Origin: Aureobasidium sp. EXF-3400
Taxonomy: Eukaryota; Ascomycota; Dothideomycetes; Dothideales; Saccotheciaceae
Direction of reading: 5' to 3'
Length of the DNA stretch: 64,000 nt
NCBI GenBank assembly: GCA_024195585.1
Contig: SWBL01000161.1
Location: forward strand, 1 to 64,000
Part shown: positions 63,557 to 64,000 of the stretch, piece after piece
Numbering within the stretch: the first letter of the stretch is position 1
Layout: each line of letters begins with the position of its first letter
The notes under the pieces: model-generated
The model's database searches: none
Seen by the model: the letters and a program-made list of their open reading frames with translations, nothing else
What the model was told of the DNA's origin: nothing
Made by a program: the position numbers and the translations under genes

Positions 63557-64000
63557 TCACTTTGGGGTAGCCGCTGGAGGAACAACAGGTGGTGCTTCTG
63601 GTGCTTTCTCTGGCGCCTTGTCTGGTGACTTTGTGACTACAACGACTTGTTCAGTGACTGCAGGCGCAGGTGCGGGCGTGGGTGCGGGAGCAGGAGCAGC
63701 TGGTGTTGGCGAGACAGGCGTAGGTGGTGGAGGTGCGGCTGACTGAGGCTTGTACTCGATGGCCTGAACGACAGGAGGAGGTGCAGAGGATGTGACTGGC
63801 TGAGGCTAGTACCCATATACCCGAGTGTTCGTGGGAGAAGCATTCTGACCTTGGACAACATTGGACTTGGTAGGCTGAGCAGGAGTTTCGACAACGACAA
63901 CCTGGCCAGTCTTCTTCTTCCTGAGATGCTCGGCGACAAGATAATAGGCATATATGTGTCCAGGAAAGAGACTGATCGCACAGAAAGGGGTCAGTGAGAT
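63557..64000 (-). CDS. Partial Pmp3-like membrane protein with Pro/Ala-rich tail
   Basis: The 5' part lies outside the window. A minus-strand exon starts at 63971 after a CTGACC branch and ATCAG acceptor and reads LFPGHIYAYYLVAEHLRKKK, which matches the end of the second helix of Pmp3/Sna-type proteolipids (stress-induced plasma-membrane peptides). The frame continues to RVYGY and a TAG at 63806-63808. The same frame then stays open for 83 codons (Pro/Ala/Val-rich, ending PPAATPK) to a TGA at 63557-63559. A 54 nt in-phase intron with a poor GTTGTC donor could remove the TAG; otherwise the protein stops at 63806. Fungal relatives with long tails exist, which favours a tail. Confidence 0.55.

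Overview
This window is nuclear DNA of a filamentous ascomycete (Pezizomycotina). The genes are closely packed on both strands and are interrupted by short introns of 44-82 nt, mostly with GTRNGT-type donors, CTRAC/CTGAC-like branch sites and CAG/TAG acceptors. The gene content also fits an ascomycete: an asco-laccase with a DSGL tail, a GH28 rhamnogalacturonase, a Kre2/Ktr mannosyltransferase, Cdc7, Rlf2 and Spo11. A dothideomycete is my guess only; nothing in the sequence proves the class. There is no sign of bacterial, viral or organellar DNA, no CRISPR array and no rRNA. All coordinates and spliced lengths below were worked out by hand from splice motifs and reading-frame closure.

Layout. 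0.7-10 kb: dihydrolipoamide dehydrogenase (-), condensin subunit Cnd1/Ycs4 (-) head-to-head with the Cdc7 kinase (+), and a Met22/Hal2 bisphosphate nucleotidase (+). 10.7-20.4 kb: a multi-pass membrane protein that may be decaying, an OPT oligopeptide transporter, a secreted GH27 alpha-galactosidase with a C-terminal CBM35-like domain, and a peroxisomal cytochrome b5/acyl-CoA dehydrogenase fusion. A 25-codon relic of the alpha-galactosidase C-terminus lies just beyond the fusion gene. 21.8-30.2 kb is an accessory region. It holds a small six-cysteine secreted protein and a tandem family of four short genes that resemble the Clr2 transcription-silencing domain. They share an intron position and phase, and their zinc-ligand tail is progressively lost. 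Copies of a roughly 120 bp element with terminal inverted repeats lie between them, partly in arrays with a 193 bp or about 171 bp period. 30.3-32.5 kb: an asco-laccase (-). 33.7-37.4 kb: the CAF-1 large subunit (-) head-to-head with Spo11 (+). 38-43.4 kb: a secreted Cys- and Ser/Thr-rich protein, an auxilin/Swa2 homologue and a BTB protein. 44.2-50.4 kb: Xrn1 (-) head-to-head with a Hat2/Msi1/RbAp48 WD40 histone chaperone (+). 51-58.2 kb: a GT15 mannosyltransferase (-), a gamma-tubulin complex GCP5-like protein, a DUF1279/FAM210-like mitochondrial protein and a MYND zinc-finger protein. 58.6-64 kb: rhamnogalacturonase (-), CFIm25/NUDT21 (-), a class II glutamine amidotransferase (+) and a partial Pmp3-like gene (-) cut by the right edge.

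How the genes relate. Most are ordinary housekeeping genes. Chromatin and chromosome functions are well represented: condensin, Cdc7, CAF-1 p150, an RbAp48-type chaperone, Spo11, and the expanded set of stand-alone Clr2-like domains. Plant-polymer enzymes (alpha-galactosidase, laccase, rhamnogalacturonase) and two small secreted proteins suggest a plant-associated or saprotrophic life. The least ordinary part is the 23.4-30.2 kb block, where a fast-changing tandem gene family alternates with one inverted-repeat element family.
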